A DNA stretch of 64,000 nucleotides from Pedobacter sp. ASV28 (GCF_016428855.1 NZ_JAELTN010000004.1:1-64000); one strand, 5' to 3'; positions 26,261 to 36,888 are shown, numbered from the stretch's first letter. The notes: generated from the sequence alone by a model not told the origin. Made by a program: numbers and translations.

Positions 26261-27400
26261 CTATTTGCCGTTCGTTTCACTGCCTATCAATTCGGCAAGT
26301 TTAGTAGCAAGCCTTTCTCCTCTAAGACCTTTGGCAATAATCTTTCCATTTGGATCGATCAGAAAATTTGACGGGATGGATTTTACACCATAGGCTCTGG
26401 CCGCTTCGTTATCCCAAAATTTAAGATCAGACACTTGGGGCCACTCCAATTGATCGTCGGCTATTGCTTTTATCCAGGCATCACGAGCATCGGGTTTATC
26501 TAGTGATATGCCCAATATGGTAAAACCCTTATCCTTAAACTGATGGTATGCTTTAACCAAATGCGGGTTTTCTTTTCTGCACGGCACACACCAGGAAGCC
26601 CAGAAATCAATTAGGACGTATTTCCCCTTAAAATCGGCCAAACTTACAGGTTTTCCGTTAACATCATTTTGGATAATTGTAATGGCTGGTTGTCCAATTT
26701 TAGTTTTCTGAGCTGCTGTAAAAGTTTCTGCAGCGGCTTTCCCCGCTTTAGTTTGCCTAACTTCTGGCGACAAGGCCAAAAATACCTTCTCTGCCTCATC
26801 TAAAAGTTTTTCTTTTGAAGCTAACGATGTTAAAGCTTCTATGCTAACAAAGGAATTAGGATGTGCTTTGGCAAATGCAAGCTGTATCTGCAATAACTTT
26901 TCTGTGGCTTCTGTATAACGCTTAGAGAAAGACCTCATAAATTCGGCTTCTCTTTTTTGCTGAGGGGTTGCTTTCTGATACGCTACATTTACCGTATTTA
27001 TCTCATCTTGTGCCGATTTGGCCAATTCCCTAAGTACTGCCTCATCTGCATTCACAGCAGATCCTGTAATTTGTGCATATTTCAACGAATCGGCAACAGC
27101 AATTAAAATGGTAGCTGGTTCTAAATATAGGACCAATGCATCTTTCTTATCCCCTTTTATTTCGGGTTTTAGTGACAAAGTACCTTTTGAAGGCTCATTA
27201 ATGCGTCCTTTAAAGGAAAATTGTCCTTTATTTATAGTACTTGAATCTAATACATTTCCTGTTTTAGAGAAGTAGGATAGGTAAACTTTTTTGCCATCTT
27301 TGAGTGCACCTGCCTTACCTTTAATTGTAAATGACTGCTGTGCAAAAACCGAAAATGGCAATATCAACACCGCAAATAAAATTATTTTTTTCATATTCAA
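26261..27400 (-). CDS. TlpA-family thiol-disulfide reductase with DUF4369
   Basis: 379 aa with signal peptide (1-20, VFAQ). The N-terminal DUF4369 beta-domain (about 24-110: FTIKGKAGALKDGKKVYLSY) is followed by a helical linker (115-225) and a TlpA/AhpC-like thioredoxin domain (about 238-375) with WCVPC (Cys271, Cys274) and cis-Pro in SIPSNFLID. A periplasmic redox protein. It is the last gene of the ECF/FecR-controlled SusCD unit, a placement common in Bacteroidota loci of this type. Confidence 0.92.
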   Translation of the reverse strand: MNMKKIILFAVLILPFSVFAQQSFTIKGKAGALKDGKKVYLSYFSKTGNVLDSSTINKGQFSFKGRINEPSKGTLSLKPEIKGDKKDALVLYLEPATILIAVADSLKYAQITGSAVNADEAVLRELAKSAQDEINTVNVAYQKATPQQKREAEFMRSFSKRYTEATEKLLQIQLAFAKAHPNSFVSIEALTSLASKEKLLDEAEKVFLALSPEVRQTKAGKAAAETFTAAQKTKIGQPAITIIQNDVNGKPVSLADFKGKYVLIDFWASWCVPCRKENPHLVKAYHQFKDKGFTILGISLDKPDARDAWIKAIADDQLEWPQVSDLKFWDNEAARAYGVKSIPSNFLIDPNGKIIAKGLRGERLATKLAELIGSETNGK

Positions 27401-27448
27401 AATTTAATACTGATGATTAATCATGCGAAATCCGCACTAATTTTATGT

Positions 27449-29038
27449 TTAAAGCTCACTGTAGGCTATATCTACTACTTTGCCTAAACCGCTAAAGGTT
27501 TCGGTAGAGGTAGTCAGATTTCCCATTAATGCAGATGCCACAAAAAATTCGACTGTTCCCGAAGTGTTTGGATTCTGTACGTCATAACTGGCCACAATAA
27601 TACCATAGCCTGGGGAAAGCAGTCTTCCTGAAATATTTGTTGAAGAACTCGTTAAGGTAAGCCTATTCACTTTTAACAGCGATATCGCCCTACTCCCATA
27701 ATCCTTGGCTACTTTAACAGTTTTATTATCCATATCATACTGGTAGAGCTTACTACCACTCACATAAAATAAGTAGCCATATTGTTGATCGAGCACAAAT
27801 TTATCTGCTGTGGCGATACCAGTTAATCGATCGGTAATATCTTCAAAGGAAGTTACATTAATGGTAATGGCAGTAGCTGTAGTAGTAGGATAAGGAAAAC
27901 CAAGTCGTGCTAAATAATAACGACCAGCATCTTTTAATATCGCAACGGCTTGCCCATTAAAAGATCTTGTATATCCCATCCAAACCAAATCCTTACCTAC
28001 ATTGGCCAAATTAAGTCCCTGTCCAGATATATTTAGCACAGTAGCCCCAACCGAAGACATAAAGCTTCTGAGGAAACGTTTGTTCTGGGTATCGAAAAAG
28101 ATGGCATGCATAGCCGTATTATATGGAGCGGCAAAATGCTCTGATATTGGGAAAGTACCAGCAATACCTGATATACGGTTAACTGGCGTACCATATAAGG
28201 AGTAAACTTGATGGTATAGGTAAAGTTGGTGGTCTTTATAAGCATATGCACAAGCTGTAGTCCCTGGATATATCGCCGAAACGGAAGCAGGTTCTCCCGA
28301 AACCGTTTCATTGCTAAAAGCATAGCGTAACTTATCCCAAGTAAAACCTGTGGTCACATTAATCCATTCAGTTTCCTTGTCTGTATTGATATAAAGACGA
28401 TAATGCGAACTGGCGTTAACCCCATCTTTATTGTAAAAAGCCGTAATTGACAGCGGTTTGCCACTAAGTTGCATTGAATTACCTGTATTAACATCCTTTA
28501 TAAGTGAGGTTAAATCACGATAAATGACGGGAAAGGAATTCCAAGTATCTCGATTTTCTTGGTAATAATCTAATCTCGATTTACCCGAAATATCATTCAG
28601 TACAAACCAACCACCAGGCTGGAAAGCTCCAAATACTTCAAGATTAAACCTTCTTTGCCAAGTAATGCCTGTTGATTTTTGTTTAACTACATAATATACC
28701 GTGTATCTGCCTATAGGCAATGGAAGTGCTACATCCAGGTTTTTTTCGGTATGTATAATTTTCTTAGTAGAGGTATTACCGGTATAAGCAGCCCATTCGT
28801 AACTATAATCGTTTTCGTTAAAAGATGTTCCACGTAGAAACTTAAGTTCTGGCTGAATATTAGCAGAAATACCCGTACTGTACTGATAGCTTTCCAATAT
28901 ATTGCCTATCGCTAGTGAATCTATTTGATCATAGGTATAATTCCCTAAATCTTTACGGCATCCGGTAACCATAATACTTATTCCTACCAAAAGGGTAATG
29001 GCCACAAGGACGCCCTGATATTGTTTTTTCATTTGCAT
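27449..29038 (-). CDS. PKD-like family outer-membrane lipoprotein
   Basis: About 529 aa from ATG 29038 (the longer frame to 29068 only adds ten non-secretory residues). Lipobox MVTGC, then CRKDLGNYTYDQIDSLAIGNI, the typical start of the PKD-like lipoproteins that accompany SusCD pairs, then a long beta-rich, probably propeller-like region. It probably sits on the outer surface with SusD and binds the ligand. Between the DUF4843 and TlpA genes. Confidence 0.8.
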   Translation of the reverse strand: MQMKKQYQGVLVAITLLVGISIMVTGCRKDLGNYTYDQIDSLAIGNILESYQYSTGISANIQPELKFLRGTSFNENDYSYEWAAYTGNTSTKKIIHTEKNLDVALPLPIGRYTVYYVVKQKSTGITWQRRFNLEVFGAFQPGGWFVLNDISGKSRLDYYQENRDTWNSFPVIYRDLTSLIKDVNTGNSMQLSGKPLSITAFYNKDGVNASSHYRLYINTDKETEWINVTTGFTWDKLRYAFSNETVSGEPASVSAIYPGTTACAYAYKDHQLYLYHQVYSLYGTPVNRISGIAGTFPISEHFAAPYNTAMHAIFFDTQNKRFLRSFMSSVGATVLNISGQGLNLANVGKDLVWMGYTRSFNGQAVAILKDAGRYYLARLGFPYPTTTATAITINVTSFEDITDRLTGIATADKFVLDQQYGYLFYVSGSKLYQYDMDNKTVKVAKDYGSRAISLLKVNRLTLTSSSTNISGRLLSPGYGIIVASYDVQNPNTSGTVEFFVASALMGNLTTSTETFSGLGKVVDIAYSEL

Positions 29039-29138
29039 AAATTTGTTTTTTGATGAAACCGTCGGCATAAATCCGAAGATGTTAAGCCATGATGTTTCAT
29101 AATTTCCATTTAAACATGTTAATGTTATTATGATCTAA

Positions 29139-29918
29139 CTAACCTGCATATTGACCCATTTTGATTACTTCTCCTTTTTCATCCAAATAGATACGTCCTT
29201 CTGCGGCTTCTTTGTTAAGCCAATAGAACATATATCTTGAGTAGGAAAGTACCTGTGTAACGGTTGGTGCGGTAGCAGAAGTATCATAAAAGAAAGCGGG
29301 GTCTAGTTTCAATACTTCTAACATGAGATCTACCTTTTTACGCGAATATGTACCAAAATAAGACAATACGGCGGTGGCCCTAACAGAGGTTGTCCATAAG
29401 TGGGAAATACCCGCAATATCATCCACCAAGACCGTATACTTAAGGTAAATTTTAGTTGGATCAACCAAGCGAGTAGTAAAGGTCTCATTTTCTTCTAAAA
29501 GTAGATCTATTGCAAACTGAGTAGTGGTCATATCGGCAGTTCTGTTAATCTTCAACAACAGGGTATCTACCACCCTACCAGCACGAATAACGGGTTCGCG
29601 AAGGAAAGCGTAATGATGATTGGCTATTGCCGTAGTGGCATCAGTAAGTTTTAGCTTAAAAGGCCTATCTTGATTACTTGGATACCCGGTAACCGCTACA
29701 GGGATAGCCACTATTGAATCTTTCACACTATAGCCCTCGTAACCAAATGATATGGTTTTTATCAGCTGGGTTTTGGCATTAATGGCTTCTTTAAAATACA
29801 CGCTACTACCGTTGGCGGTCTCATCATATAAGGTTAAGTCTTTTTTCTTACACGACCAAGTTGCCAAAACTAAAGTAGCCACTATTAAAGTAATTGATAA
29901 TTTATTTCTGTTATACAT
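29139..29918 (-). CDS. DUF4843 lipoprotein
   Basis: 259 aa, lipobox TWSC (Cys23). The beginning of the mature protein, KKKDLTLYDETANGSSVYFKE, and the segments YGSVKDSIVAIPVAVTG-like and NHHYAFL...RVVDTLLLKINRT match DUF4843, a family almost always encoded right after SusD. Probably an accessory surface lipoprotein. It is 12 bp downstream of the SusD gene. Confidence 0.85.
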   Translation of the reverse strand: MYNRNKLSITLIVATLVLATWSCKKKDLTLYDETANGSSVYFKEAINAKTQLIKTISFGYEGYSVKDSIVAIPVAVTGYPSNQDRPFKLKLTDATTAIANHHYAFLREPVIRAGRVVDTLLLKINRTADMTTTQFAIDLLLEENETFTTRLVDPTKIYLKYTVLVDDIAGISHLWTTSVRATAVLSYFGTYSRKKVDLMLEVLKLDPAFFYDTSATAPTVTQVLSYSRYMFYWLNKEAAEGRIYLDEKGEVIKMGQYAG

Positions 29919-29930
29919 ATAACGTACAAT

Positions 29931-31355
29931 TTAACGTGAATTAAGCTCCGAATCAGGTATCGGAAATACATAAGTAGAAAGCGCTATAGAGAAATTACCT
30001 GCTCCAGATACGGTATTTGGACTAGGTATGCTCGTAAATTGATTACGCTTATAATAATACCATAACTGCCCTTCACCATAAAACTCTTTCAAATATTCTT
30101 TGGTAAGTTCGCTCCTTAAGTTATTGTAATTGGTAATATTCACCAATAGATTTCTCTTCTGCCTCACCGTATTTAGGTAATCCAAAGCCTGATTTTGGTC
30201 TGTTTCGCACTCTGCCGCTATGTAATAGGCTTCACTTAGTCTAATTAAGGGAATGGTAAACCTACGGGTGAGCGTAGAAGTAGACATGTCCTGATATTTG
30301 ATAAAGGTCCTGAAAGTAACTGCACCACCAGAAGGATATGGCCAAGAATATACAAAGCGATAATCGCCTTGGTTGCCTTCATATACATTATCCACATAGT
30401 TACTTGGTCCTGTAGAAAGAATACGCAATTCTGATATACTGGAAGAGAACAATAAGTTCTGCTGTTCATAAAGTTTATTGTTAAAGGTGCCAAAGAGAAT
30501 TTCGGTAGAGAATATCCTATTTGCATCTGCTGCACTTCCTGTAACCTCTGCATGGGTAACCCAAGGAAACTTAGCCGCATTGGCAATTACTTGCTTAACC
30601 AGTACCAATGCTTTCGCTTTATCAGCTGCCTCGCCTCTCCACATCAATGCTCTAGCTTTGAGCACCAATGTAGCATACAGATTCAATCGATAATTATTAT
30701 AGTTATCTGTGCCATTTTGATTAATAATGGGGTCTTTACCTAAATAAACGATTGCCTGATCTAAATCTTCCAAAATATATTGGAGCACTACATTTGCAGG
30801 TAAGAAACTGCCTACTTCTGCACCAAGGTTACGATAATAAGGTATAGAAGGTGCCATAGGATTTTGAGCATATACCGGTCCAAAAAGACGCAAAAGATCG
30901 AAATGGGCCAAAGACCTAATTGCTAAAGCCTCTCCCATGTACTGCTCTTCTTGAGCTTTGGTTAATACACCAGGGTATTTTTTAAGATTGGCCAAAAACT
31001 GGTTGGCATTGCCAATTACTTCATATAATCCCTTCCATATATTGTCTATAGACGCTTTAACGGTCTCATCTTCGTAATTATGGTGGATAAAATTATAATA
31101 CCTTGAATTAGTTGCATAAGCATGGTATCGATGTGCAAACAAGTCCAACTTGTCCAAGGTGAGATTTTGTCCATAGAGATTATTGGAACCAAGTTTTAGG
31201 TACAAGGCATTTATTACCTCGGCCACACCTCCTCTCGAGGAATAAATCTGTTGTTCTGTTAATTTATCCTCTGGCTGTACATCGAGCCATTTACTGCATG
31301 AACCTAATAATATAGGTAATACAAGGATAAAAAATAAGTATTTTAATTTCTTCAT
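29931..31355 (-). CDS. RagB/SusD family outer-membrane lipoprotein
   Basis: 474 aa, lipobox LLGSC (Cys20), followed by SKWLDVQPEDKLTEQQIYSSRGG, the SusD-like N-terminal signature. TPR-type helices (GEALAIRSLAHFDLLRLFGPVYAQ) and the C-terminal PIPDSELNSR are also standard. It binds substrate at the outer face and docks on the SusC channel encoded 10 bp upstream. The substrate is not evident. FecR-type SusCD loci often import peptides or metal complexes as well as glycans. Confidence 0.93.
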   Translation of the reverse strand: MKKLKYLFFILVLPILLGSCSKWLDVQPEDKLTEQQIYSSRGGVAEVINALYLKLGSNNLYGQNLTLDKLDLFAHRYHAYATNSRYYNFIHHNYEDETVKASIDNIWKGLYEVIGNANQFLANLKKYPGVLTKAQEEQYMGEALAIRSLAHFDLLRLFGPVYAQNPMAPSIPYYRNLGAEVGSFLPANVVLQYILEDLDQAIVYLGKDPIINQNGTDNYNNYRLNLYATLVLKARALMWRGEAADKAKALVLVKQVIANAAKFPWVTHAEVTGSAADANRIFSTEILFGTFNNKLYEQQNLLFSSSISELRILSTGPSNYVDNVYEGNQGDYRFVYSWPYPSGGAVTFRTFIKYQDMSTSTLTRRFTIPLIRLSEAYYIAAECETDQNQALDYLNTVRQKRNLLVNITNYNNLRSELTKEYLKEFYGEGQLWYYYKRNQFTSIPSPNTVSGAGNFSIALSTYVFPIPDSELNSR

Positions 31356-31365
31356 AAGATTTACA

Positions 31366-34300
31366 TTATTGGATATTTGCCGTTAAGCTAAATGAAAAAG
31401 ATCTGGCGAAGGGATAATCTACACCGCGTTCTCTTCTTACCGTTGAGAGGTAAAACAGATCGTTGGTAAATCCATTTAACCTTAAATTAGAAACGCCCAC
31501 TTTATCCATCCATTTATTCTTTTTAAACTCATATCCTAAGCTTACAGATTCTATAGATAAAGCGTTTTCTTTTTGTACAAAACGAGACGACATATTGGTG
31601 GTACTGGTTAATGAAACAGCCCTAAATTGTGCCTGGTCTCCTGGTTGTTGCCACCTGTCATATAATGCCCTGGCATCTAAATTGTTGTTAATAATCCTAT
31701 TCAGTGATACGTTCTCCACCTTGTTAAAAAGCGCATCGTTCCAAACGTCTCTATTAATTATGTAACGCGCATACACTGCAAAGGTTAGCCCCTTATAGGA
31801 CAAAGTGTTACTAATCACTCCCTGGAAATCTGGACGACTGTTACCCACTTTAACCACGTCGTCATAACTGTAGGTAAAGCTTTGGGTACCATCTTTTTTG
31901 AGAAAAATCTCTCTACCGCTGGCAGGATCTATGCCCAAGGAAGGTACGGTCCATAGGTCATAAAAATCGTAGCCATCTTTATAACGTGTAAGCGAATTTA
32001 GTGACTGCAGGCTTTCATTTAATCCCGATAGAATATTATTAAAGCCATTGTATTTTTGGCTCATCACCGTACTTGTTACCCCTACAAACCAAGTAAACCT
32101 TTCTGCAGGTTTATATATTGGCGCAAAGCGGATATTAGCTTCTATCCCTTTGGTATTTAAATTGCCAGCATTAATGGCATAGTCGGCCAATGAGGTAGAA
32201 GTAGGCAAACCGATGGCAATTACTAATGGGTTTGTATACTTGCGATAGGCATTAACCTGTAGGGTGAACCTATTGTTAAACAATGCCGCGTCTAAGCCTA
32301 AATTCGTCTGATAGGTATTCTGCCATTTCAAGTTGGCATTGCCCAATTTTGTCAGTTCTACGCCCTGTCCAAAATAATTAAAACTCGTCATGTAGCTATA
32401 AGTAGATATGGAAGTTGCAGAAGTGAAATTCTGGTTACCTGTTACCCCATACGAAGCTCTTAGCCTTAAATTATCAATCCAGTCAGCAGCTTTCAGGAAC
32501 TTTTCCTTATTGATGTTCCAACTTAAACCAAAAGAAGCAAATGGTTGATAGCTATTTTGAACCCCAAAAGATGTAGATCCATCATAAGTAAAGGAAACGT
32601 CTGCATTATACCTTTCGTCATAAGAATAATATCCATTAGCAATCAAAGAATTACGTCTTGAAACACTATTCACAGCAAGAGGACTACCATTTTCCTGATA
32701 ACCATAGGCAAAACGTGGATTACCATTGGTAGAAGTAGGAAAACCTTCAGCTATAAAACCTTTAAGTCTGTTGGTCTTGTCTTGTAGTTCTGCCCTCAAA
32801 TTGACCTGATAAGCATGCTTACCTGTATGTTTGGCATAAGAAACCATGGCGTTAGCGGTATAAGATAAGCCCGTAGTTTGCTTGTATTGGTAGGTTCCCT
32901 TTTTCAGTTGCTCTACATCTTCAAAACTAGTATGCAATGGTGATTTGAAGACATTTGTAGCAGTAGAACTATTAGAAACCTGGAGAGAACCCTGTATTCT
33001 TAAAGCTTTAGACAGGTCGTAAATAAGCTGTAGATTGTTTGTTATAGAAACATTACTGGCATAATCGAAACTATTTAAGCTTGCATTATAGAGTGGATTA
33101 CTTACACGAATATAACTTGTTGGTACATTAGGATTGTAGTAAGTGTTACTATTCGAATCATAAAAACTGAACACATACGGTTCAGCTGCACTGACCTTTT
33201 CATAATAAGGGTTCATATTTACCCAGGTAGAAAAGCTACCATAGTTAGATTCGTCGGCCCTATAGCCATTTACATAAGCGTTGTTATTTATTTTGAGTTT
33301 ATGGCTACGATAAGATAAGTTAAGACGAACTCCCCAATCTTTTCGACCAGAACCATTCATAGTGCCACGTAACACACGATAATTACCCCCAGCATTAAAA
33401 GTCAATGCTTGTGACCCACCTTCTGCGTATAAAGTATGGCGTTGCGAAAAACCTGTTTGCAAAGGGTCGCTTAACCAATAAGAGTTAACGCCACTGACCA
33501 CTTGCTGTAGTTTTTGCGAATACAAGGGGTCATAATAAGCATTTTGCATTTCGGGATAGGCTGATGGGGCATTGTAAACACCCGACAACTTTTCAAACTG
33601 AAGTTTTTCCGATGCATTCATCATGTTGTATGCGCTTAAATCTGGATATTCTAAAGTCATATCGGTGGTATAGCCTAAGCGAATTTGTCCTGCCTTTGGC
33701 TGAATGGTTTCTACTACCACTACCCCATTAGAGGCACGAGAACCATAAATGGCTGTTGAAGCAGCATCTTTTAGTACCGTAATAGAAGATACACGGTTCA
33801 TGTCTAAATCTACAATTGTTCTTAGCGAAGCCTCAAAACCATCTAAAATAAACAATGGTTGGTTCGGATCGTCTGAAAACTCGTCGCGGAGCGATGTGGT
33901 AGTAATACTGGTTTGTCCGCGTAATTCTATAGTTGGCAAAACATTTGGATTTGAACCAGCAAGATTGTTCTCAATCAATAAAAACGAGGGATCTAATGAC
34001 CTTAAACTCTGGATTACATTCACATTTCCAACAGCCTTAAGTTCTTTGCCCAAATAAACGGATGCTGCCCCTGTAAAAGTTTCCTTATCACGCACCGTCA
34101 TACCGGTAGCCACTACAGCAACTTCTTTCATTTCGGTTACGGAAGGCTTCAAAGTTATGGCACCCAGCTGAGCTTTTGCCGCTATTTTAGTGGGCACATG
34201 CCCCAAATAAGACACTTCGAGTATGGCTCCATCAGCTACGCCTATGAGCTGAAAATTACCCTCTCTATCGGCTGCGGTCTGCTTGTTGGTTCTTTTGCCA

Positions 34301-34806
34301 TCTTTGTCTAAAACAAATATGGTAGCTCCCGCTAAGGGCTGGCCTTTCTCATCGATTACACGGCCGATAATAGGTTCTTGGTAGGCCATGTTTAGCGAAA
34401 TATTAGTGCCATTGGCCATTTTCTTTGGCGTAATATTGATCAGCTTATCTTTTATGGTATAGGATAAGGGCTGGCCTTCAAAAATAAAGGGCAATATTTC
34501 AAGTAGTTCTTGGTCATTGATTTTTGCAGAAACTGGCGCAGCCTTATCTAAATCGCGATCATTGTATATAAAAGCGTAACCGCTTTTTTTCCTAAGTTCC
34601 TGCAATACACTTTTCATAGGAGCATTTTTAACTTCTATATTAATTTTTTGTGCATGTGTATAAGCAGCTACTTCGAAAGTAAAAAAAAACGTCAAAAACA
34701 GGGTTAGTTTCATGATCAATCTGTAATATGCCAGCATGTTATTGCCAAGCCTTCCCTTCAAGCGAAGAATACGCCCGGATTCCTTGACAAGTATGTTATA
34801 ATCCAT
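31366..34806 (-). CDS. SusC/RagA TonB-dependent transporter with STN domain
   Basis: 1,146 aa. After a signal-like segment (about 27-53), an STN domain (about 60-125: MKSVLQELRKKSGYAFIYND) marks a transducer that signals to an anti-sigma factor. Then come a carboxypeptidase-like domain (about 145-225: GRVIDEKGQPLAGATIFV), the plug (about 235-370: DASSTAIYGSRASNGVVVVET) and a 22-strand barrel ending SFSFSLTANIQ. The STN domain fits the FecR and ECF sigma genes directly upstream: ligand uptake probably induces its own operon. Confidence 0.95.
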   Translation of the reverse strand: MDYNILVKESGRILRLKGRLGNNMLAYYRLIMKLTLFLTFFFTFEVAAYTHAQKINIEVKNAPMKSVLQELRKKSGYAFIYNDRDLDKAAPVSAKINDQELLEILPFIFEGQPLSYTIKDKLINITPKKMANGTNISLNMAYQEPIIGRVIDEKGQPLAGATIFVLDKDGKRTNKQTAADREGNFQLIGVADGAILEVSYLGHVPTKIAAKAQLGAITLKPSVTEMKEVAVVATGMTVRDKETFTGAASVYLGKELKAVGNVNVIQSLRSLDPSFLLIENNLAGSNPNVLPTIELRGQTSITTTSLRDEFSDDPNQPLFILDGFEASLRTIVDLDMNRVSSITVLKDAASTAIYGSRASNGVVVVETIQPKAGQIRLGYTTDMTLEYPDLSAYNMMNASEKLQFEKLSGVYNAPSAYPEMQNAYYDPLYSQKLQQVVSGVNSYWLSDPLQTGFSQRHTLYAEGGSQALTFNAGGNYRVLRGTMNGSGRKDWGVRLNLSYRSHKLKINNNAYVNGYRADESNYGSFSTWVNMNPYYEKVSAAEPYVFSFYDSNSNTYYNPNVPTSYIRVSNPLYNASLNSFDYASNVSITNNLQLIYDLSKALRIQGSLQVSNSSTATNVFKSPLHTSFEDVEQLKKGTYQYKQTTGLSYTANAMVSYAKHTGKHAYQVNLRAELQDKTNRLKGFIAEGFPTSTNGNPRFAYGYQENGSPLAVNSVSRRNSLIANGYYSYDERYNADVSFTYDGSTSFGVQNSYQPFASFGLSWNINKEKFLKAADWIDNLRLRASYGVTGNQNFTSATSISTYSYMTSFNYFGQGVELTKLGNANLKWQNTYQTNLGLDAALFNNRFTLQVNAYRKYTNPLVIAIGLPTSTSLADYAINAGNLNTKGIEANIRFAPIYKPAERFTWFVGVTSTVMSQKYNGFNNILSGLNESLQSLNSLTRYKDGYDFYDLWTVPSLGIDPASGREIFLKKDGTQSFTYSYDDVVKVGNSRPDFQGVISNTLSYKGLTFAVYARYIINRDVWNDALFNKVENVSLNRIINNNLDARALYDRWQQPGDQAQFRAVSLTSTTNMSSRFVQKENALSIESVSLGYEFKKNKWMDKVGVSNLRLNGFTNDLFYLSTVRRERGVDYPFARSFSFSLTANIQ

Positions 34807-34876
34807 ACATTTGTATAGTTAGGTTAATGATTAATAGGTGTTAGCATTTATCTCTTTTTTATGGCCTGGCAATTAG

Positions 34877-34907
34877 CCGTAGGTGTTCGTAGCATCTGCG
34901 GTTTTTT
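34877..34907 (+). terminator. antisense-oriented terminator-like hairpin in the fecR-susC gap
   Basis: ccgtaggtg / catctgcgg pair over nine bases (two G-T pairs), a seven-base loop, then six T on the plus strand. Both flanking genes are on the minus strand, so this would stop a transcript running against them. In the sense mRNA it is a hairpin in the susC leader. Confidence 0.4.
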
Positions 34908-34931
34908 ATGTCCAGCCCAATGTTTTTTGGG

Positions 34932-36086
34932 TTAAGTTTTTATCATAATTCTCCTTCCATTAATTTCAAATTTGACATGTATCTGTTCTTCGAGCGCCTG
35001 TAATATGGCAGATAGATTTGTGTTCCTCGGTATTTCCCCAGATAGTGTCTTATTAGCTTTAATGACATCTATATTCACAAACTCTACATCATACCATCGT
35101 TCAAGCTGCCTAAAAACATCGTGTATATCCTGATCGTTAAGCACGATCAGATCTTCCTTCCAAGCAATATAATCTTGTGTATTGACTTTGTTGATTGTAA
35201 AGATATCTCCCTTAATGATGGCTTGGTCGCCCGGCGCAAGCACCTTGTATGCTCCCCTTACCGAGGTAAGTGCTATTTTACCATGCACCAAAGTAGTGGT
35301 CGCCTTGTCATCACTATAGTTGTTGATGTTAAATGCCGTGCCCAACACCTTAATCGTCTGTTTTGCAGTCTTCACAACAAAAGGATGCTCGCTATCATGT
35401 TGTACTTCAAAATAGGCCTCCCCCTGCACTTCAACTACACGCTCTGCTCCCTGAAAAGTACTTGGATATTTCAGTGAACTGGCCGCATTTAACCATACCT
35501 GGGTGCCATCTGAAAGCTTAAGCTTATACTTTCCAGCCCTTGGAACGACCAACTTTAGGTATTGTGAGTTGCTATGATCCAACAGCACAGTACCATCGTC
35601 ATAACGGATCAGGTGATCTGTTACATTGATACCTTCCACATTTTCTTTAAGTGCTATAGACTTTCCGTTAGCCAGTACCAAAGTTGCCTTATTGGTGCCT
35701 GGAGGTATATCTTTGATCGTAGAAAAATGTTGAGTTGAACCAAGTCGGTTACTAAGCGGATAAAAGAGTAAACCTACAGATAGAAACACTACAATAATGG
35801 CCGCCGCGTAACGCCAATAAAGCGGTATAGGCACCTGTTTGTTTCTTTTCATCTTGTCTAAACGTTGTTGAACCCTATTTTCTAAGCCTTCCACTATAGC
35901 ATCTATGTCCTGGTCAGCAATAGCTCCATTTTCCTCGAATCTATTTGCTTCTTCTGTTATGCTATTTTGCAGCTGTGGCCCCAACGAAGGGTCGTCAATA
36001 TATCTTTCCAGCTCTTTGGCTTCTTCAGCCGTTAGGCTATCCCGCATATATTTTTTAAAAAGCAGCTGTAGTCTTTCTTCTTTCAC
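34932..36086 (-). CDS. FecR family anti-sigma/sensor protein
   Basis: 384 aa. An N-terminal cytoplasmic anti-sigma segment (about 1-85) and one membrane helix (about 91-110: YAAAIIVVFLSVGLLFYPL) precede the FecR domain (about 130-225: LVVPRAGKYKLKLSDGTQVWLNAASSLKYPSTF, a classic FecR block), and a DUF4974 domain forms the C-terminus (VLNDQDIHDVFRQLERWYDVEFVN...ALEEQIHVKFEI). It holds the ECF sigma factor until the STN domain of SusC signals. Gene order sigma-FecR-SusC is canonical. Confidence 0.95.
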   Translation of the reverse strand: MKEERLQLLFKKYMRDSLTAEEAKELERYIDDPSLGPQLQNSITEEANRFEENGAIADQDIDAIVEGLENRVQQRLDKMKRNKQVPIPLYWRYAAAIIVVFLSVGLLFYPLSNRLGSTQHFSTIKDIPPGTNKATLVLANGKSIALKENVEGINVTDHLIRYDDGTVLLDHSNSQYLKLVVPRAGKYKLKLSDGTQVWLNAASSLKYPSTFQGAERVVEVQGEAYFEVQHDSEHPFVVKTAKQTIKVLGTAFNINNYSDDKATTTLVHGKIALTSVRGAYKVLAPGDQAIIKGDIFTINKVNTQDYIAWKEDLIVLNDQDIHDVFRQLERWYDVEFVNIDVIKANKTLSGEIPRNTNLSAILQALEEQIHVKFEINGRRIMIKT

Positions 36087-36282
36087 TTTATGTATGATTG
36101 CGTTTTTATATTAACCCTATACGTTCCTATGCAAAAAAGCAATGATTGCTAATCAAAAAAAAATCACAAAAAACTGATTAACAGACAAATAATTTTAAAA
36201 AAAACATCGGTTATGAATACAATCATTGAAAAATCTTCATAGCTTTCCCTATTTTTCTTCAGCAGGAAAGCACTAACGATGG

Positions 36283-36888
36283 TTAGTTTAAATTTGAGAA
36301 AATATAGCCTAAAGCCAGAATTGTAGCGACACCCGAATTGTCTTTTAGATACCCCCGCAATAAACGATTGGTTTTGGTAATATGTGAATTAACGGTCGCT
36401 ATAGAGATAGACAGTAATTTACTCACCTCATCGTAGCTTCGCCCCTCCAGTTTACACAGTGTAAATACCTTTCTAGATTGTTCCGGAACCTGTGCAATAA
36501 TTTGGTCCAATAGCTCCCGATTTTCTTTTAAGTATAAGCTTTCTTCAATATGGCTATAAGCTTCTTTGGACTGTACATTTCTATAGGCTAAAACAAAACG
36601 CTTTTCGCGGTTAGCTTTACGTATCATATCAAAAACCAGATTTTCGCCAATATGGAACAGATAGGCTTTTATGGGCAAGTCTGGATTTATCTTTTTTCGA
36701 TTGATCCAGACCCGTACGAATAATTCCTGCAGTACCTCTTCGGTATCTTCCGGAGATCTTAAAATATGCAAAATCCGTTTGGCCAACACCCTTTTATAGG
36801 TTTCCATCAGCTTCTTGAAGGCCAATTGATCTCCATTTTGCAACTTTAACAATAAGCTATGTTCTTCTATATCCAACGGAGATTGCAT
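36283..36888 (-). CDS. ECF sigma-70 factor (FecI-type)
   Basis: About 201 aa from ATG 36888 (MQSPLDIEEHSLL). The longer frame to 36951 would begin inside the likely -7 box and is rejected. Region 2 (QLAFKKLMETYKRVLAKRI...EEVLQELFVRVWINR) and region 4 (IIAQVPEQSRKVFTLCKLEGRSYDEVSKLLSISIATVNSHI) are complete. It should direct polymerase to the SusCD operon downstream when released by FecR. Confidence 0.94.
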   Translation of the reverse strand: MQSPLDIEEHSLLLKLQNGDQLAFKKLMETYKRVLAKRILHILRSPEDTEEVLQELFVRVWINRKKINPDLPIKAYLFHIGENLVFDMIRKANREKRFVLAYRNVQSKEAYSHIEESLYLKENRELLDQIIAQVPEQSRKVFTLCKLEGRSYDEVSKLLSISIATVNSHITKTNRLLRGYLKDNSGVATILALGYIFSNLN

